Positions 1-9,581 are shown, counted from the stretch's first letter. The stretch: DNA of 21,942 nucleotides from an uncultured Bacteroides sp. (GCA_900557355.1 USSR01000025.1:1-21942), one strand, 5' to 3'. Numbers and translations are program-made. The notes: generated by a model from the sequence alone, not told the origin.

Positions 1-365
1 AAGACTCCAAACTGATGTGGGCTTTAGGTAATTATAGTCGTTTTATCCGTCCGGGAGCAGTCCGATTGTCCGTTTCGGCTTTCGATCAAACAGGCGCTCT
101 GATTCCTGATGGCGACACCGATCAGCAAGGATTGATGTGTTCTGCTTATAAAAACGTGGACGGAACGTATGTGATGGTAGTGATTAATTATGCTAATGAA
201 GAAAAAGAGTTTTCTATTGATAAAGAAAAAGTAGGGAATGCACAATGGCAGGTTTATCGTACTTCGGATAAAGAAGGGGAGAATTTGCTACCGGTAGAAA
301 AAGTGAAAAGTGGAAAGACTGTTCAGATTCCGGCACGTTCTATTATAACGCTTCAGAGTTACTAA
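1..365 (+). CDS. C-terminal part of a GH30-family glycoside hydrolase (5' end outside window)
   Basis: The frame is open from the window edge (codons from position 3 read D-S-K-L-M-W) to a TAA at 363-365, so the Met at 15 is internal. The stretch WALGNYSRFIRPGAVR is typical of the end of the GH30 catalytic barrel, where it passes into the flanking beta-sandwich. The rest, with its short strands and ending in ARSIITLQSY, fits the small C-terminal beta domain of GH30 enzymes. Members of this type in Bacteroides include endo-beta-1,6-galactanases acting on arabinogalactan side chains and glucosylceramidase-like enzymes. The subfamily cannot be fixed from about 120 residues. The catalytic glutamates lie upstream, outside the window. 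The gene points towards the PUL regulator but is separated from it by hairpins, so it is probably a distinct transcription unit. GH30 assignment is fairly sure, substrate is inference. Confidence 0.75.
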   Translation, partial: DSKLMWALGNYSRFIRPGAVRLSVSAFDQTGALIPDGDTDQQGLMCSAYKNVDGTYVMVVINYANEEKEFSIDKEKVGNAQWQVYRTSDKEGENLLPVEKVKSGKTVQIPARSIITLQSY

Positions 366-450
366 TAAAACAGCTTTATTTTCTTTATTTTTTTGAGGAG
401 AATAATACATCTATGTGCCCGTCTATTGCTGTAAAAGTAATAGGCGGGCA
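364..450 (+). terminator. Two hairpins after the GH30 gene, possible terminator
   Basis: A weak A/T-only stem (AATAAA at 364-369, TTTATT at 375-380) starts at the stop codon and runs into a T-rich stretch to 394. A stronger stem follows: GCCCGTCTATT at 417-427 pairs with AATAGGCGGGC at 439-449, 11 bp with one G-T wobble and an 11-nt loop. The second stem is not followed by a T tract on the + strand. Termination is therefore inferred from position and structure only. Confidence 0.4.
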
Positions 451-600
451 TAGTGTATAGGAAGAGGTCTTTCATAGACAATAGAGGAATTTTTTGGTCT
501 TTATATCCTTTCTTCGGGTTACAGGGGTTAAAGCTGAAAATGCCATATATCAGTTTAGTTAAAACCCTCATGCGGACTATTATTTTATGAAAAGACATAT

Positions 601-608
601 TATCTTTG
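601..608 (+). promoter_or_regulatory. Candidate -7 element for the hybrid two-component gene
   Basis: TATCTTTG matches the Bacteroides -7 consensus TAnnTTTG. No good TTTG -33 box lies 19-21 nt upstream. Transcription would begin at about 615. That lies inside the longest possible reading frame of the regulator (ATG at 587) and supports use of the ATG at 635 or 641. Confidence 0.35.
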
Positions 609-640
609 CCTGCATATATGAATATGTCTGTACCATGGTG

Positions 641-3600
641 ATGAAAAAGTTTACGTTCTTGTTGATTACATTGTTCAGTAGTACCCTGATTCTTTTAGCC
701 GATAATCCCTACCGTTCGTATACTGTAGCAGACGGACTGTCCAACAGTACGGTAAAAGCTATCTATCAGGACGAGATGGGATATATATGGTTAGGGACAA
801 AGGACGGGTTGAATCGTTTGGATGGTTATGAAATTAAAAATTTCTTTTATGAATCCGATGAGACCGTCAGACAATCCAATGATATTGTCAGTATCACAGG
901 AGACAGGCAAGGCAGAATGTGGATTGGAACTTTTAATGGAATTACACTTTTCGATCCCTTTGAGGAGAAATATATAGATTTAGCCACTTTATATAAAGGT
1001 TGCGAATTGCCTCGTGGGGTGGTGGTTGGTCTGTCGATAGCATCAGACGGAGCAGTATGGGTGGTTACCAAAATGGGGGTATATATCCTTCGGAATGGAA
1101 AATGTACTTGTTTGGAAGCGTTAAGAGGACTTTATATAAACAGTATGGCACCCAGTGCAGATAATTCTCTTCTCTTGAATGTAGCAAACAAAGGTATCCT
1201 TAGACTGGATACACGAACTTCCCGTTTCTCGTATATTCTGAAAGGCCCGGATTATCCGGCATTTCTGAAAATCTTTCAGGACGAAAAAGAACGTACCTGG
1301 TTGGCCTCTTCTCTGGATAATTTACAACTTTATAATCCGGTTACCAGTACAGCAACAAAAATTGAAGTGAATTTCCCGGCTGATATGAGTGTATGGAAAG
1401 GACAGGTGCATGATATAAAGGTGTATAACGATTCTCTTTTACTATTAGCAACAGATAATGGGTTAGCCGTGATGAATGAACATACACATGTTATTAGCCG
1501 GACATTTGAAGAATGTATTCCTTCCGGACTGCTTGCTAACCGTCGTTTGATGAGTCTTTACAAAGACAAACAGGGATCGTTATGGTTGGGGACCTTCAAT
1601 GAAGGTGCTCTGTTTTATAATGCCAGACAATATCTATTCCGTTATCATCCGCTGACTTTGAATATAAATCAGCCGATACGGGTGACCGGAAAACTGATAG
1701 AGGCGCAGGGGAAATTATGGATCGGACATAATAGAGGGATATGTACTTTAAACCTGGCTAACGGTAAAGTGGAGGAAGTCCGGTTACCAATAGGAAAAGT
1801 AGGAGCTAGTGAAGATGAAGTATACTATATGTTTCAGAATAATGAGAATGAGATACTTTTCTATGTACTCAATAAAGGAGTATACTCGCTGAATCTTCGA
1901 GATCTTTCTATTAGTAAGGAAATGATGGATATGTTCCCCCCGGATGCACAGATACGGGCTATGGCGAAAGATGTACAGGGAAATATCTGGATTGCAGAGG
2001 ATGAACTGTCTTGCTACAATCCCAAGACAAAAAAACTTAGCCGTTCTTTTTCGACAAATCAAGATGGAAACACGCGTTTTATGCTGACACAGGACTTGTT
2101 AGCGTATGGCTCCAGTATGTTGGTAGGCGGGCGTACGAGTGGAGTGTGGAGTTTTCCTTATCATCCCAATAATGCAGCCCATTACTTTAAAGGCAACCAA
2201 CTTGATTTTGATGAACTGAAAAATAAAAATGTGAGTCTGCTTTATTTGGATAGCCAGCACTACCTTTGGGTGGGAACATATAATATGGGTGTATATCGTT
2301 GCCATTTGGAGAGAGGAACTATCGACCATTTCGGCATAGAACAAGGGCTTATACACAATTCTGTCTGCGGTGTACTCGAAGATAAAGAAACCGGAGATTT
2401 TTGGATATCTACTGTGATCGGACTTTCCAAACTGTCAATGAAAGATTCCAGAATTGTCAATTATACCAAAGATACGGGGTTCCCTTTGAATGAGATTTCC
2501 CGGAATACTCTGTTACAGGTAGAGGATGGGAGGATTTATGTAGGTGGCAACAATGGTATAGCAGAGTTTGCTCCCCGGGAAATTATCGCCGGTCAAGAGA
2601 GACTATTACCTGTAGTACATGTATCTTCCGTAAATAGTCTCGACTCCGACGAAGGAGCCGACCGGGTACAATACGATAATGCACGCAGTTTGGAACATGT
2701 GGAATTATCCTATAAGAATGCCGCCGTACTCATCAAGTATTCCCCTTTGGATTATATCTTTCCGAAAGGATATAAATATGCTTACCGGATGGAGGGACTT
2801 GACCAGAATTGGAATTATATTGAACGTAATGAAGTCATTTATTCGCATTTGCCAGCCGGGGAATATACTTTTTATATAAAAGCATGTAACAGCGATGGCA
2901 TTTGGGGGGATGCGACAGGTATCGATGTCGTGGTTCATCCTCCTGTCTGGCTCACCGGATGGGCTAAAGTGATCTATGTGCTTCTGGCACTGATGCTGGT
3001 GGGAGGCGTGCTGTATTATTTCTACAAGCGGAAATCGGATAAATATCAGCGGAGGATAGAAGAAATAGAAAAAGAGAATATTGAACGTAATTATCGGATG
3101 AAGATAGAACTTTTCACCAACTTCTCACATGAATTACGTACTCCGCTGACTTTGATTACCGGCCCGGCGGAAGATATTTTGCAGGATGAGACGCTGCCTC
3201 ATAAATTCCTTTTCCCGATGAAGCAGATTTATAAAAATTCGAATCGTCTGCTTTTGCTTGTCAACCAACTAATGGATTTCCGAAAGTTAGAGTATGGAGC
3301 CATGACATTAAAGTTGAGTCGTGTCAATATAGGGACTTTCCTTACCAGCCAGATTGATAGTTTCTCGGATTTATTACATAAGAAGGAGCTGACAATCGGA
3401 TATGACAATGATTATTATGGGGATAATCTTTGGATGGATACAGACCTGATGGAAAAAGTTATTTTCAATCTGTTATCGAATGCTGTGAAACACTCTCCCA
3501 AAGGCACGCAGATAAAAGTTCGTTCGGTGGAGAAAGTTGGCAGTGTTGTGATTTCGGTGAAAGATTGTGGGGAAGGAATCTCGGAGGAGAATTTGTCGAA

Positions 3601-4654
3601 GATATTCGATCCGTTTTTCCAGGTAGAGCAAGGTAGCAAGTCAGATCTGTTTGGTAGTGGCATCGGGTTGAATATGGTGCAATATGTAGTGAGACTGCAT
3701 AAAGGGAAAATATCAGTGGAAAGCACACCCGGACATGGAGCCGAGTTTTTGGTGGAATTGAACTTGGGAAAAGAGTGTTTTGCCGGGGCGAATGTAGAGT
3801 TTGTTGAAAATCGTGAAGATACCTATCTGGAAAAAGTAAGGAGGGAGTGTATTGCTCCTATCGAAGAAGAGAAACCGGCTTCAGTAGAAGATGACAACCG
3901 TTATCGTGTACTTGTTGTAGAAGATGATGACGATATGCGCCAGTATATTGTGTCTTTGCTATCCCAACAGTATATTGTGTACGAAGCTTCCAATGGAAAG
4001 GAAGGATTGAAAGAAGCGGTTGAACAGATTCCCGATTTGATAGTCAGTGACGTGATGATGCCGGTTATGGATGGGCTTGAGTTATGTAAGGCTATTAAAG
4101 AAGAGATGATTACGGCCCATATACCTGTTGTCTTGTTGACAGCAAAGGCCTTGAATGAGCATATTGAAGAGGGCTATAGTGTGATGGCAGATGATTATGT
4201 ATTAAAGCCATTTGCTCCGAAAGTATTATTGGCAAAACTGGATAGTCTCATCAAAAATCGGAATCGTCTTCGCCGGATTTTCTGTGAAAAGCTGGATGCT
4301 ATTGAAGTTCCCGTAGCTGACCTTAGTGCTCAGGATAGTTTCATGCAACAACTGATGGAGCTAATCCGCGAAAGAGTACATGATCCTAACTTGTCCGTTA
4401 ACGATCTGCATGAAGAATTGGGCATGAGCCGTTCGCAGTTCTTCCGGAAAATAAAGGCTGTTTCCGATGTATCACCTAATAAACTTATTTTGAATGTCCG
4501 CATGAAGCTGGCTGCCGAGAAATTGGCCACAGGTAAATATACTGTTTCTGAAGTAGCTTATGATGTCGGATATTCTGACCCTTCTTATTTTAGTAAAGTT
4601 TTTAAATCTACGTATAACATCGCACCTGCCAATTACCTGAAGCAACGGATGTAA
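641..4654 (+). CDS. Hybrid two-component system sensor/regulator (HTCS) of the PUL
   Basis: One-protein glycan sensor and transcription activator, anchored in the inner membrane. From the ATG at 641 (1337 residues): signal peptide or first membrane segment at about 1-20; a long periplasmic sensor of two-component propeller (Reg_prop) repeats, e.g. YIWLGTKDGLNRLDGYE, to about 680; a Y_Y_Y domain at about 688-765; a membrane helix at about 770-795; histidine kinase dimerisation domain with SHELRTPL (phospho-His about 830); ATPase domain with N box NLLSNAVKHSP (about 941) and G box GSGIGLN (about 1005); receiver from about 1088 with VVEDDDD and phospho-Asp about 1137 in SDVMMPVMDG; and a C-terminal AraC-type helix-turn-helix from about 1255, ending AYDVGYSDPSYFSKVFKS. 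All key motifs look intact. The frame is open back to ATG 587, but MKKFTFLLITLF at 641 gives a proper signal peptide (ATG 635 also possible). In this family the sensor binds an oligosaccharide in the periplasm and activates the adjacent susC operon. The ligand here is unknown. Confidence 0.95.
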   Translation: MKKFTFLLITLFSSTLILLADNPYRSYTVADGLSNSTVKAIYQDEMGYIWLGTKDGLNRLDGYEIKNFFYESDETVRQSNDIVSITGDRQGRMWIGTFNGITLFDPFEEKYIDLATLYKGCELPRGVVVGLSIASDGAVWVVTKMGVYILRNGKCTCLEALRGLYINSMAPSADNSLLLNVANKGILRLDTRTSRFSYILKGPDYPAFLKIFQDEKERTWLASSLDNLQLYNPVTSTATKIEVNFPADMSVWKGQVHDIKVYNDSLLLLATDNGLAVMNEHTHVISRTFEECIPSGLLANRRLMSLYKDKQGSLWLGTFNEGALFYNARQYLFRYHPLTLNINQPIRVTGKLIEAQGKLWIGHNRGICTLNLANGKVEEVRLPIGKVGASEDEVYYMFQNNENEILFYVLNKGVYSLNLRDLSISKEMMDMFPPDAQIRAMAKDVQGNIWIAEDELSCYNPKTKKLSRSFSTNQDGNTRFMLTQDLLAYGSSMLVGGRTSGVWSFPYHPNNAAHYFKGNQLDFDELKNKNVSLLYLDSQHYLWVGTYNMGVYRCHLERGTIDHFGIEQGLIHNSVCGVLEDKETGDFWISTVIGLSKLSMKDSRIVNYTKDTGFPLNEISRNTLLQVEDGRIYVGGNNGIAEFAPREIIAGQERLLPVVHVSSVNSLDSDEGADRVQYDNARSLEHVELSYKNAAVLIKYSPLDYIFPKGYKYAYRMEGLDQNWNYIERNEVIYSHLPAGEYTFYIKACNSDGIWGDATGIDVVVHPPVWLTGWAKVIYVLLALMLVGGVLYYFYKRKSDKYQRRIEEIEKENIERNYRMKIELFTNFSHELRTPLTLITGPAEDILQDETLPHKFLFPMKQIYKNSNRLLLLVNQLMDFRKLEYGAMTLKLSRVNIGTFLTSQIDSFSDLLHKKELTIGYDNDYYGDNLWMDTDLMEKVIFNLLSNAVKHSPKGTQIKVRSVEKVGSVVISVKDCGEGISEENLSKIFDPFFQVEQGSKSDLFGSGIGLNMVQYVVRLHKGKISVESTPGHGAEFLVELNLGKECFAGANVEFVENREDTYLEKVRRECIAPIEEEKPASVEDDNRYRVLVVEDDDDMRQYIVSLLSQQYIVYEASNGKEGLKEAVEQIPDLIVSDVMMPVMDGLELCKAIKEEMITAHIPVVLLTAKALNEHIEEGYSVMADDYVLKPFAPKVLLAKLDSLIKNRNRLRRIFCEKLDAIEVPVADLSAQDSFMQQLMELIRERVHDPNLSVNDLHEELGMSRSQFFRKIKAVSDVSPNKLILNVRMKLAAEKLATGKYTVSEVAYDVGYSDPSYFSKVFKSTYNIAPANYLKQRM

Positions 4655-4669
4655 AATCGTGTTTCTCTG

Positions 4670-4709
4670 GTAAAAATGTCCCAGACGAAGTGTTCTGGGC
4701 TTATTTTAC
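4670..4709 (+). terminator. Terminator-like hairpin after the HTCS gene
   Basis: Outer arms GTAAAA (4670-4675) and TTTTAC (4704-4709) enclose a perfect 6-bp stem, CCCAGA (4680-4685) with TCTGGG (4694-4699), and an 8-nt loop. It begins 15 nt after the HTCS stop codon. The right arm is T-rich. The position suggests that it separates regulator transcription from the operon. It could instead be part of the leader control region, but it lies upstream of the candidate start site. Confidence 0.5.
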
Positions 4710-4753
4710 AGGTCTTTGATACTATTTTCCAAGTCGAGCGGGTGAACATTCTC

Positions 4754-4761
4754 TATGTTTG
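4754..4761 (+). promoter_or_regulatory. Candidate -7 element of the PUL operon promoter
   Basis: TATGTTTG is an exact match to the Bacteroides -7 consensus TAnnTTTG and lies 49 nt before the susC-like ATG, giving a leader of roughly 40 nt. The usual TTTG -33 box is missing at the right distance. That would fit a promoter that depends on an activator such as the HTCS next door, but this is inference. Confidence 0.4.
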
Positions 4762-4810
4762 CACCGCTAAGGAATAGTAAATGATTTATTAACCTTGTAA
4801 AATTTAGTTT

Positions 4811-7800
4811 ATGAACGACAAAGAAAATCAAGAAAAGAGTTCTTATGAAAAACTAAGGTTTCTGGCGACTCTTTTTGTGTTATGCTTGAGCACGATGGCT
4901 TGGGCGCAGATGAAAGTCACCGGGACAGTGGTTGATATGATGGGGGAACCCATTATTGGCGCCAATGTGGTGGAAAGTGGGAATAAAACTGTAGGTACAA
5001 TTACCGACCTCGATGGTAAGTTTACCCTGAATGTAAGTAAAGAAGCAACGTTGGTCATTACTTATGTAGGTTTTACAGAGAAAAGAGTAAAAGTAAACGG
5101 CAGGTCACAGCTTACCATTAAACTGGAAGAAGATTCTAAAACGTTGGATGAAGTGATCGTGGTAGGATACGGTTCAGTGAAAAAGTCGAATCTGACTACT
5201 TCAGTTGCTAAAATTTCCTCCGATGCGATTGATGGACGCCCCATTACCAGCCTAAGTGACGCACTTTCCGGCCAGTTGGCAGGTGTACAGACACAGACAT
5301 CAAGTGGTATTCCGGGTGAAGAGATGCAGATTCTCGTCAGAGGAGCAAGCTCCATTAATGGTTCCTCTTCTCCGCTAATTGTGGTGGACGGTGTAATTAC
5401 AGAATCCATGAGTGATGTAAATCCGTCAGATGTAGCTTCTATTCAGGTATTGAAGGATGCTGCCGCTACCTCTATTTATGGAGCCAGAGGTTCGGCGGGA
5501 GTTGTGCTGATTGAAACCAAGCAGGCAAGTGGGTCTAAACCGGTGATTACCTGGGAATCCTACATTGGTACACAAAATGCGGTGGGATTACCCGAAATGA
5601 TGACAGCAAAAGAATGGCTGGCATATAATATATGGTATACCAATGCCAAGTATTTGAACAAAGGAGGAACGAATAGTATGTATGTTCCTAATAAGAAAAG
5701 ATCCTCCGGCGATCAGATCAACGAACAATGGTTGGTGAATCCTAATTCAGATGTAGCCGACTGGACGTTTAGAAATGACATTCCGACTACCGACTGGATT
5801 GATCAGATTATGCAAAATGCCCTGACTCATAATCACCAGGTATCTGTTTCCAGTAAAGGAAAGAAATATTCTATCTATCTTTCTGCTGGTTATTTGAATC
5901 AGGAAGGTATTGTTAAAAATACAGGTTTCGAACGTTTCAACTTCCGTTTGAATGCTTCGGTAGATCTGAATAGATATATCAAGGCTGGCGCTACGTTTGC
6001 CCCTACTATTTCTCACCAGGATAAAGGAGAGTCTGAAGGAAAGGATAAACAGATAATGAATGCATTGCTCATGCCTCCTATCATTGGCTTGGATGAAAAT
6101 ACCCGTGAATATGGATTCAATGCAAGCTATCGTAATAACGTGAACCCTTACGAAAGATTGATGTCAGTAGTAGATAAGAGGGAAAAGAAAACCTTCAATA
6201 CCTCTTTGTGGGCGGAGGCAAAAATCATAAAAGGATTGACTTTCAAAACATTGTTCAGCTATAACTCGGACATGAGAATTGATGAGTACTTCCTTCCGGC
6301 AAATGTACAGCCCAATAATGGCTCGACTACGCAAGGAACTACCTCTACTCTTAGCATAAGCCGTACCGGTATTCAGAATACGTTGACTTATAACACAACA
6401 CTGAATAAGAAGCATGCTTTAGAGATTCTGTTGGGGCAAAGTATTGACGAACGTAATGAATTCAGGACAAGTTTGGGAGCAATGGACTATCCGCTGGAAA
6501 GTGTACCGACCCTCAATATGGGTGCTACCCCTACGGAAGCCAGCAGTTCAAGAACCATTGTTCGTACTTCATCGCTTTTCGGACGTGTGAACTATAATTA
6601 TGCAGATAAATATCTGGCTTCAGCATCAGTGCGCCGTGATGGTTCTTCTCGTTTCGGTCCGGGAAATCGTTGGGCTGTTTTCCCGTCCGTATCAGCCGGA
6701 TGGAAGATCAGTGGTGAGGAATTTATGAAAGATATCAAAGTTATCAACCTGTTGAAACTACGTGCTTCCTGGGGTATGTCCGGTAACGACCGTATTGGTA
6801 CTGCCGATTATATTCCTAATTATGATGTGACTAACACCGTGTATGGAGGAACTTCACAAGTGGGTGTGTATGCAAAGAATATAGCCAATGACAAACTTAA
6901 ATGGGAGACAACCAAAGCATTTGATATTGGTTTTGACCTCTCTTTATTCAATAATCGTGTACAGTTGAATGTAGACTATTATATAAATAAGACAGATGAT
7001 TTGCTTTATTCTACGAAGTTGCCTGCTGCGACCGGTTTCAGTACAGTAAAAACCAATCTTGCATCTATTGAAAACAAAGGATGGGAGATAGACCTGACGA
7101 CAGTCAATGTACATACTAAAGCATTTAAATGGTCAAGCTCGCTCAATCTGGCAACCAATAAGAATAAGGTGCTTGATATGGGAGGAAATGATAATGTAAT
7201 TACAGAAGCCTATGATGCTCGTTTTATTACAAAGGTGGGAGGTCCGATTTCACAATTCTATGTTTACCGTACGGATGGTTTGTTAACAAACGACGACTTT
7301 GAACTTGGTCCTGATGGTAAGTATGACAAATCCCGTCCTCGTGTTCCTGTCCTGACCAACCAGATTCCCGGAAATGTGAAATACGTGGATATAGATGGAA
7401 ATGGGGAAATCAATTCCGATGATATGGTTCCTTATGGATCGAACGACCCGGATCTGACATACGGATTCACCAATCGTTTCTCTTATAAGAACCTGGAATT
7501 AAGCGTATTCCTTCGTGGACAAATCGGTGGTAAGGTGCTTTATCTGGCTGGTCGTAGTTTGGATACGGGACGTGGAAACTACAATGGATTGAAAAGATGG
7601 CTACACGCTTATAAAGAAGAGTACGCCGGAGGAAATCCGATACCGACAAGTCTGGGAGTAGACATGTCCTGGGATGGTAAGACTCCATTACCTTACGGAC
7701 TTGGCAACAACTCTCCTCTTAATAAGGACGGTCAAATGCACATGACAGACATGGCTATTTATAATGCTTCTTTCTTGCGGATACAGAACATCAGCCTGAC

Positions 7801-8011
7801 TTATAAATTGCCTAAGAAATGGTTGAGAAAATCTCATATTCAGGCAGCTAAAGTCTATGTGACGGCAGAAAACCTGTATACGTTTACAGATTATATCGGT
7901 AATCCGGATGTAAATAGCTATTCGCCCGATAATCCGATGGTGCGTGGTGCGGATTATACCACTTATCCGCAGTCGAGAAAGTATATATTCGGAGTTAACT
8001 TAACATTTTAA
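4811..8011 (+). CDS. SusC-like TonB-dependent outer membrane glycan importer
   Basis: Imports oligosaccharides across the outer membrane, powered by TonB, as a complex with the SusD-like protein encoded next. At 1066 residues it has the family's usual length. There is a signal peptide with a hydrophobic core at about 16-28 and likely cleavage after AWA at 32. A carboxypeptidase-regulatory-like beta domain follows (about 34-110, VTGTVVDMMGEPIIGANV). Then come the TonB-box-like motif DEVIVVGYG (about 113-121), the plug domain with LIVVDGV and VLKDAAATSIYGARGSAGVV (to about 235), and a long beta-barrel ending in phenylalanine (FGVNLTF). No other Met lies between the chosen start and the signal peptide core, which leaves a ten-residue polar lead. 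It opens the operon, 12 nt ahead of susD. The family is certain; the cargo cannot be read from the sequence. Confidence 0.96.
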   Translation: MNDKENQEKSSYEKLRFLATLFVLCLSTMAWAQMKVTGTVVDMMGEPIIGANVVESGNKTVGTITDLDGKFTLNVSKEATLVITYVGFTEKRVKVNGRSQLTIKLEEDSKTLDEVIVVGYGSVKKSNLTTSVAKISSDAIDGRPITSLSDALSGQLAGVQTQTSSGIPGEEMQILVRGASSINGSSSPLIVVDGVITESMSDVNPSDVASIQVLKDAAATSIYGARGSAGVVLIETKQASGSKPVITWESYIGTQNAVGLPEMMTAKEWLAYNIWYTNAKYLNKGGTNSMYVPNKKRSSGDQINEQWLVNPNSDVADWTFRNDIPTTDWIDQIMQNALTHNHQVSVSSKGKKYSIYLSAGYLNQEGIVKNTGFERFNFRLNASVDLNRYIKAGATFAPTISHQDKGESEGKDKQIMNALLMPPIIGLDENTREYGFNASYRNNVNPYERLMSVVDKREKKTFNTSLWAEAKIIKGLTFKTLFSYNSDMRIDEYFLPANVQPNNGSTTQGTTSTLSISRTGIQNTLTYNTTLNKKHALEILLGQSIDERNEFRTSLGAMDYPLESVPTLNMGATPTEASSSRTIVRTSSLFGRVNYNYADKYLASASVRRDGSSRFGPGNRWAVFPSVSAGWKISGEEFMKDIKVINLLKLRASWGMSGNDRIGTADYIPNYDVTNTVYGGTSQVGVYAKNIANDKLKWETTKAFDIGFDLSLFNNRVQLNVDYYINKTDDLLYSTKLPAATGFSTVKTNLASIENKGWEIDLTTVNVHTKAFKWSSSLNLATNKNKVLDMGGNDNVITEAYDARFITKVGGPISQFYVYRTDGLLTNDDFELGPDGKYDKSRPRVPVLTNQIPGNVKYVDIDGNGEINSDDMVPYGSNDPDLTYGFTNRFSYKNLELSVFLRGQIGGKVLYLAGRSLDTGRGNYNGLKRWLHAYKEEYAGGNPIPTSLGVDMSWDGKTPLPYGLGNNSPLNKDGQMHMTDMAIYNASFLRIQNISLTYKLPKKWLRKSHIQAAKVYVTAENLYTFTDYIGNPDVNSYSPDNPMVRGADYTTYPQSRKYIFGVNLTF

Positions 8012-8023
8012 TCTATTGCCATT

Positions 8024-9553
8024 ATGAAATCATTTTATAAATTAATAGTAAGTATAAGTTGTCTGTTCGCACTATCTTCCTGTGAAGGATATCTGGATGT
8101 GGAGCAACCCTCTATTTATACTGACCAGAACTATTATAAAACGCCGCAGGATTTTGAAACGGCGATTAATGGTTGTTATGCACAATTGCAGACTATCTAT
8201 AATAAGAATTATATGGAAGCAATTGTCACTCGTGCCGACGAGGTTCGTAACTCTACCCCGATAGGACGTTTCATGGATACCCCGATGGAGAGCAAATGGT
8301 CAAAGCCCTGGTCGGCTTGGTGGACACTGGTGTTTCGTTGCAATCAATTATTAAGCAGGATAGATGCAGTGGTTTTTACCGATGAAGATCGTAAAGCATA
8401 TATTACCGGAGAGGCTTATGCATTGCGCGGACTGGCTTATCTTCAGTTTGCCTGGTGTTGGGGTGGTGCTCCGTTGATTACTAAGGAAATTTCTCGTGAA
8501 GAAGTGTATAAGGTAGCACGTTCCAGTCAGGAGGATACTTACAAACAGGCGATTTCTGATTTTGAAGATGCGTTTAACAGGCTGCCTGACAGTTGGGCAA
8601 GCAGTGAGGCAGGACGGGTGACGAAATATGCTGCTGCCGGTATGCTGGGACGTACTTATATGTATATGCATAATTACACGAAGGCGGCAGAATATTTGGG
8701 AAAAGTCATTGAACAGGAAGGCACTCTTTATGAACTGGCTGGTAAATATGAAGATTGTTTTAGTGACGAATATAATAATGGTAAAGAACGGGTTTGGGAA
8801 GTTCAATATCTGGGTGGTACTACTGGTAAGGCTTTGGGATTAAGTCAAAGTTTTAGTGGTTGGTTCATTCCTTCTACGCTGAATAAAGAGAAAGGGGACT
8901 ATGCTAAGTTGAACGGTATTACGTTCAATGGTGCTTCCAGCTCCATCCGTGCTTCCATGTCCATTGCGGGCGACGGAGTGTATGAAACAGGAGATAAGAG
9001 AAGAGACTTGACAATAGTCAATAACCTGTATCTTGACAAGAGCGCTCCGCAGGCCGATGTATATGTGGTGCGGAAGTTCTTAAGAGCCACTAAGAATGCG
9101 CCGACGGCAGTTGACGAATGGGGAAATAATATTCCTATCCTGCGTTATACGGATGTTAAGTTGATGTATGCGGAAGCACTGAACGAATTGGATTATGCTA
9201 CTTATCTATCTACCGATATATTGCCAATTATCAATGACGTAAGAAAGAGAGCAGGTCTGTCTGCTAAATTGTCAAGTGATTTTGCCGATAAACAAGCGGT
9301 ATTAGACTATCTCGTTAAAGAGCGTTTTGTAGAATTCTCTTTCGAAGGAATCCGCTGGCCGGACTTGATTCGTTGGGATTTAGCAGAAGAGGCGATGGCA
9401 ACACACTTTGCCCTGGTAGACGAAGGTTATAATGAAACGACCGAACAGCCTACGTATGCAATGAAGTCATATAATAAATTGGCGCCTATTCCTCTGTCGG
9501 ATATATTAGCTTATGGAAATAAGGATATTATGTGGCAGAATGATGGTTATTAA
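8024..9553 (+). CDS. SusD/RagB-like surface glycan-binding lipoprotein
   Basis: Lid of the SusCD importer: binds glycan at the cell surface and delivers it to the SusC channel. The 509-residue length is normal. The N-terminus MKSFYKLIVSISCLFALSSC carries a lipobox (LSSC, lipidated Cys20), followed by EGYLDVEQPS, the usual start of mature SusD proteins. Family landmarks include ALRGLAYLQFAWCWGGAPLI in the helical TPR-like part and, near the C-terminus, ILRYTDVKLMYAEALNELD and a KERFVEFSFEGIRWPDLIRW segment. It sits 12 nt downstream of the susC-like gene and is surely co-transcribed. SusD proteins do not cleave glycan, and the ligand specificity cannot be deduced here. Confidence 0.95.
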   Translation: MKSFYKLIVSISCLFALSSCEGYLDVEQPSIYTDQNYYKTPQDFETAINGCYAQLQTIYNKNYMEAIVTRADEVRNSTPIGRFMDTPMESKWSKPWSAWWTLVFRCNQLLSRIDAVVFTDEDRKAYITGEAYALRGLAYLQFAWCWGGAPLITKEISREEVYKVARSSQEDTYKQAISDFEDAFNRLPDSWASSEAGRVTKYAAAGMLGRTYMYMHNYTKAAEYLGKVIEQEGTLYELAGKYEDCFSDEYNNGKERVWEVQYLGGTTGKALGLSQSFSGWFIPSTLNKEKGDYAKLNGITFNGASSSIRASMSIAGDGVYETGDKRRDLTIVNNLYLDKSAPQADVYVVRKFLRATKNAPTAVDEWGNNIPILRYTDVKLMYAEALNELDYATYLSTDILPIINDVRKRAGLSAKLSSDFADKQAVLDYLVKERFVEFSFEGIRWPDLIRWDLAEEAMATHFALVDEGYNETTEQPTYAMKSYNKLAPIPLSDILAYGNKDIMWQNDGY

Positions 9554-9581
9554 TCGTTGGTTAACACAAAAAAAGAAAGCT

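Noticed and set aside
3415..3728. Several overlapping minus-strand open frames inside the regulator kinase domain
   Set aside because: They mirror a strongly supported coding frame, show no recognisable domains or leaders, and are shadows of the real gene. The same holds for the other antisense frames in the operon.
9513..9581. Upstream start of the SUMF1-fold gene overlapping the end of susD
   Set aside because: The extra 23 residues precede a complete lipoprotein signal peptide starting at 9582 or 9585, so they are out-of-context codons of the susD end, not protein.
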